From positions 1 to 64,000 of the forward strand of contig JAJYEX010000003.1 of assembly GCA_021785515.1 (NCBI GenBank): a stretch of DNA of 64,000 nt, read 5' to 3'. The position numbers and the translations under genes are program-made. This document shows positions 62,070 to 64,000 of this stretch, in pieces (positions within the stretch are counted from its first letter, which is position 1; the number at the start of each line of letters is the position of its first letter). Below the pieces are notes generated by a model. That model did not search any database. It worked only from the letters and a program-made list of their open reading frames with translations, and was not told the DNA's origin. Source of the DNA: Pseudomonadota bacterium. GTDB lineage: Bacteria > Pseudomonadota > Gammaproteobacteria > Acidiferrobacterales > UBA6901.

Positions 62070-63350
62070 TTATCTCGAAAGAGTTAGATAGGGCCAGCTA
62101 TACTTCAGCGTCAGGTAAACAGAACTGGACTTGGCCGGTATCATATTATTCGATCCCGGGCCGCCCGAGTCATATTTCACCCATATGTACTGGTATTGCG
62201 CGCTTACCTTAAGGTTCCGTGTCCACTCCCATCGCAGTTCAGTCGAGGCACCGTAGTAGTCGCGATTTAGTTCAGTCACGCTGGTGCCTACTGCACGGAT
62301 ACGGTAGGCATTGACGGATGCCAGGCCAAGCAGGCGCGGTGAGATCTGCCAATTATCGCCGAGCGTGCTGGAATCAATCAGGACCTGGGTTCCGGCACCG
62401 CTGGGGGAGATGGATCTGCCAAAGGCCAGATTTACGGTGTTTCGTTCGAACTGCTTTGTCAGGGTCGCATTGTAGATCGTGCCGGAGTTCTTGCTGAATG
62501 CTGTCTCGGCATAACATTGCCCGAAATAGGCCAATATGAATGGATTGCACTGCCTCTCGGCGCTACGGGTGCCTTGTGCGCCAACAGACAGACTGCCCGT
62601 GAGCGTATTGGAAAACTGGTGGTTAAGACCAATCATGGCCGTGGACGTATTCGATTTGTCGTACTCCTGGGCAAACTGCAGTACCGGGACTTTGAAGTAC
62701 GAGTAGCCTACGGACCCGATTATCTGGTTACGCGGGGTGACTTGATCGGACAACTGCACATTGACCGCGTTCTGACTGTAATTGAACAGCCCAGCCGTCG
62801 CGGCTTTGAGGTAGCCGGCCCCATCGTACTGATAGCTGAGCTGGAGGTTCACGTTTGGGGTGACTATCCAGGTCCAGGTTGGAGAGAGGGTGCGTGTAAT
62901 ACGCTCTACCTGTGTGTGGACCAGTCCGACATCAGCCACATAACTTGTGCCCGTCAGGACTGACTCCTTGGCGTAAGTTCCGGTGAGGGCCCAGGTGCTA
63001 CGGAGAGTCTGGTAATTGGATTGCAGGTTCAAATACTGGTTGTTCGTATTGAGGTCGCTGTGTCCCCCGTAGCGGGTACTTTGCCATTGAGCAGTCCCGC
63101 TCAGATTCCATGCCTCCTGTTGTGCGCTGACGTCCACGCTCGGGCTCAGAATCGTCCCCGTGACGGCTGGCCCGGGAACCGGAGTCAGCAAAATATTGTC
63201 GTTGTAGAGTTCCTGGAGGCTGACGGCAGGGGTTATCGACCACTCGGTCGATCTCGCAGCAGGAGCCGCGACAAGTGCCGCCACAAACCCAAGTATTGGC
63301 AGCAGCGCCGGCGGGATCAACCGGTGCGGAGTCGGGTGCATTCTGGTCAT
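62070..63350 (-). CDS. TIGR03016-like outer-membrane beta-barrel protein of the exosortase system
   Basis: The 426-residue product has a signal peptide (ending near AAPAARSTE) and then alternating amphipathic strands to the C-terminus, ending YLTLKYSWPYLTLSR, a typical beta-barrel close. Repeated patterns such as LQLSYQYDGAGY, NAVNVQLSDQVTPRNQIIGSVGYSYF and NTVNLAFGRSISP fit the PEP-CTERM-associated outer-membrane family. Two cysteines (RQCNP, GQCYAE) may form a loop disulfide. It probably helps carry the polymer across the outer membrane, next to the Wza-like gene. Confidence 0.85.
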   Translation of the reverse strand: MTRMHPTPHRLIPPALLPILGFVAALVAAPAARSTEWSITPAVSLQELYNDNILLTPVPGPAVTGTILSPSVDVSAQQEAWNLSGTAQWQSTRYGGHSDLNTNNQYLNLQSNYQTLRSTWALTGTYAKESVLTGTSYVADVGLVHTQVERITRTLSPTWTWIVTPNVNLQLSYQYDGAGYLKAATAGLFNYSQNAVNVQLSDQVTPRNQIIGSVGYSYFKVPVLQFAQEYDKSNTSTAMIGLNHQFSNTLTGSLSVGAQGTRSAERQCNPFILAYFGQCYAETAFSKNSGTIYNATLTKQFERNTVNLAFGRSISPSGAGTQVLIDSSTLGDNWQISPRLLGLASVNAYRIRAVGTSVTELNRDYYGASTELRWEWTRNLKVSAQYQYIWVKYDSGGPGSNNMIPAKSSSVYLTLKYSWPYLTLSR

Positions 63351-63507
63351 GGCACTGCTCGGTTTAAGGGTATAGTGGAGGGCCGGTCCGGGTTATCGAC
63401 CGCCCTGGAATCGTGCCTGCGTGTGGAATCCGGCAGATTCGGGGCAGGCGTATCGAGCAGCAGTGCAGCGTGCCTGTGTGTTGCACTCCATCGGGCTACG
63501 CGGGTCC

Positions 63508-64000
63508 CTACGGTACCACCACCACGTCGCCCGATTGCAGGACAATATTCTGTCCAAGATGTTCACCGTCTTCGACCTGACCGTACTTGAACGGAATGGC
63601 TGTTTCCGTTCCATTTACCCGGCGCAGAATCTTGATGCTGTTCTCCGAGGCGAACGGGGTCAGTCCTCCCGCCTCACTGAGCACTTGCATGACGTCCAGA
63701 TTGCGATCGGCAACGAATGCGCCGGGCTGCTTCACTTCGCCGAGCACAAACACCTTGTTCCCATTCTCTTGTTTGACCGCCACCGTTACCACCGGGTCAG
63801 GCATGTACTTCGCGAGCGCGGTGGCCACTTCCTGCTGGACATCCGGAATGGTCCTGCCGGCTGCGTGGATATCTCCCGTCAAAGGAAAGGACACGGTACC
63901 ATCAGGAAGCACCAGTACGTCCCCATCGAGATCCTTTTCCTTCCAGACAGAAATGGTGAGCACATCACCCGGCTGGATGAGGTAAGGCGACTGAAATTTT
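63508..64000 (-). CDS. Wza-like polysaccharide export protein, cut by the right edge
   Basis: Outer-membrane export pore component of the poly_export/SLBB family. The visible 164 residues read from the edge: SPYLIQPGDVLTISVWKEKD, DGTVSFPLTGDIHAAGRTI, VTVAVKQENGNKVFVLGEVKQPGAFVADRNLDVMQVLSEAGGLT (SLBB domain) and VLQSGDVVVVP at the end. The frame is open to 64000, so the start, signal peptide and lipobox lie outside. A GTG at 63963 is internal, not the start. Confidence 0.9.
   Translation of the reverse strand, partial: KFQSPYLIQPGDVLTISVWKEKDLDGDVLVLPDGTVSFPLTGDIHAAGRTIPDVQQEVATALAKYMPDPVVTVAVKQENGNKVFVLGEVKQPGAFVADRNLDVMQVLSEAGGLTPFASENSIKILRRVNGTETAIPFKYGQVEDGEHLGQNIVLQSGDVVVVP

Noticed and set aside
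1-64000. Search for CRISPR arrays, tRNA genes, rRNA and intact insertion sequences
   Set aside because: No spaced direct repeats, tRNA-like cloverleaf or transposase gene was recognised; the primase and toxin-antitoxin remnants are the only mobile traces.

Overview
The window looks like chromosome of a sulfur-oxidising proteobacterium, most likely a gammaproteobacterium near the Ectothiorhodospiraceae/Acidiferrobacter-type chemolithotrophs. This is inferred from gene content; no rRNA or other phylogenetic marker is present. No tRNA, rRNA or CRISPR array was seen. Two functional blocks are joined by a short scarred junction.

Block 1 (1-16.6 kb) is sulfur oxidation. At the left edge, on the minus strand, lie the start of soxY (only the Tat signal is inside the window) and soxX, then a BepA-like periplasmic M48 protease and an orphan small protein. 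From 3.0 kb everything is on the plus strand: rhodanese, tusA, dsrE2, then the sulfur-oxidising heterodisulfide-reductase-like (sHdr) genes hdrC1-hdrB1-hdrA-hyp-hdrC2-hdrB2, followed by lbpA1-dsrE3-lbpA2 and lipS1-sLpl-lipT-like-lipS2. Rhodanese, TusA and the DsrE proteins relay sulfane sulfur to the cytoplasmic sHdr complex. The two LbpA proteins carry lipoate that works with it. The last four genes attach octanoate or lipoate to LbpA and insert the sulfur. The locus therefore encodes an enzyme complex, its dedicated cofactor carriers and the private assembly line for that cofactor.

The junction (16.6-18.3 kb) holds a truncated CHC2-type primase fragment and a frameshifted BrnT toxin gene with its antitoxin gene, which suggests a decayed mobile element.

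Block 2 (18.3-64 kb, almost all minus strand) is an exosortase-linked exopolysaccharide locus. Read in transcription order from the right edge it contains: outer-membrane export protein (cut by the edge), a TIGR03016-like barrel, chain-length determinant, CpsD-like kinase, exosortase-system ATPase, a TIGR03790 protein, then a long set of sugar-nucleotide enzymes, glycosyltransferases, flippase, polymerase/ligase, glycosidase, two asparagine-synthase-type amidotransferases, heparinase-like lyase, AlgD-like dehydrogenase, an XrtD-type exosortase fused to EpsI, a WecA-like initiating transferase, PrsT, and the PrsK/PrsR two-component system. No protein with a PEP-CTERM or VPLPA-CTERM sorting tail is encoded in the window, so the exosortase substrates lie elsewhere.

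Two genes link the blocks. The polysaccharide locus encodes a very clear UDP-sulfoquinovose synthase (SQD1/SqdB type), an enzyme that consumes sulfite, the expected product of the sHdr pathway. In the middle of the same locus, on the opposite strand and with its own terminator, sits a second dsrE2 closely similar to the sHdr-locus copy. Together they raise the possibility that sulfur oxidation feeds sulfite into a sulfonated surface polysaccharide. That link is inference.
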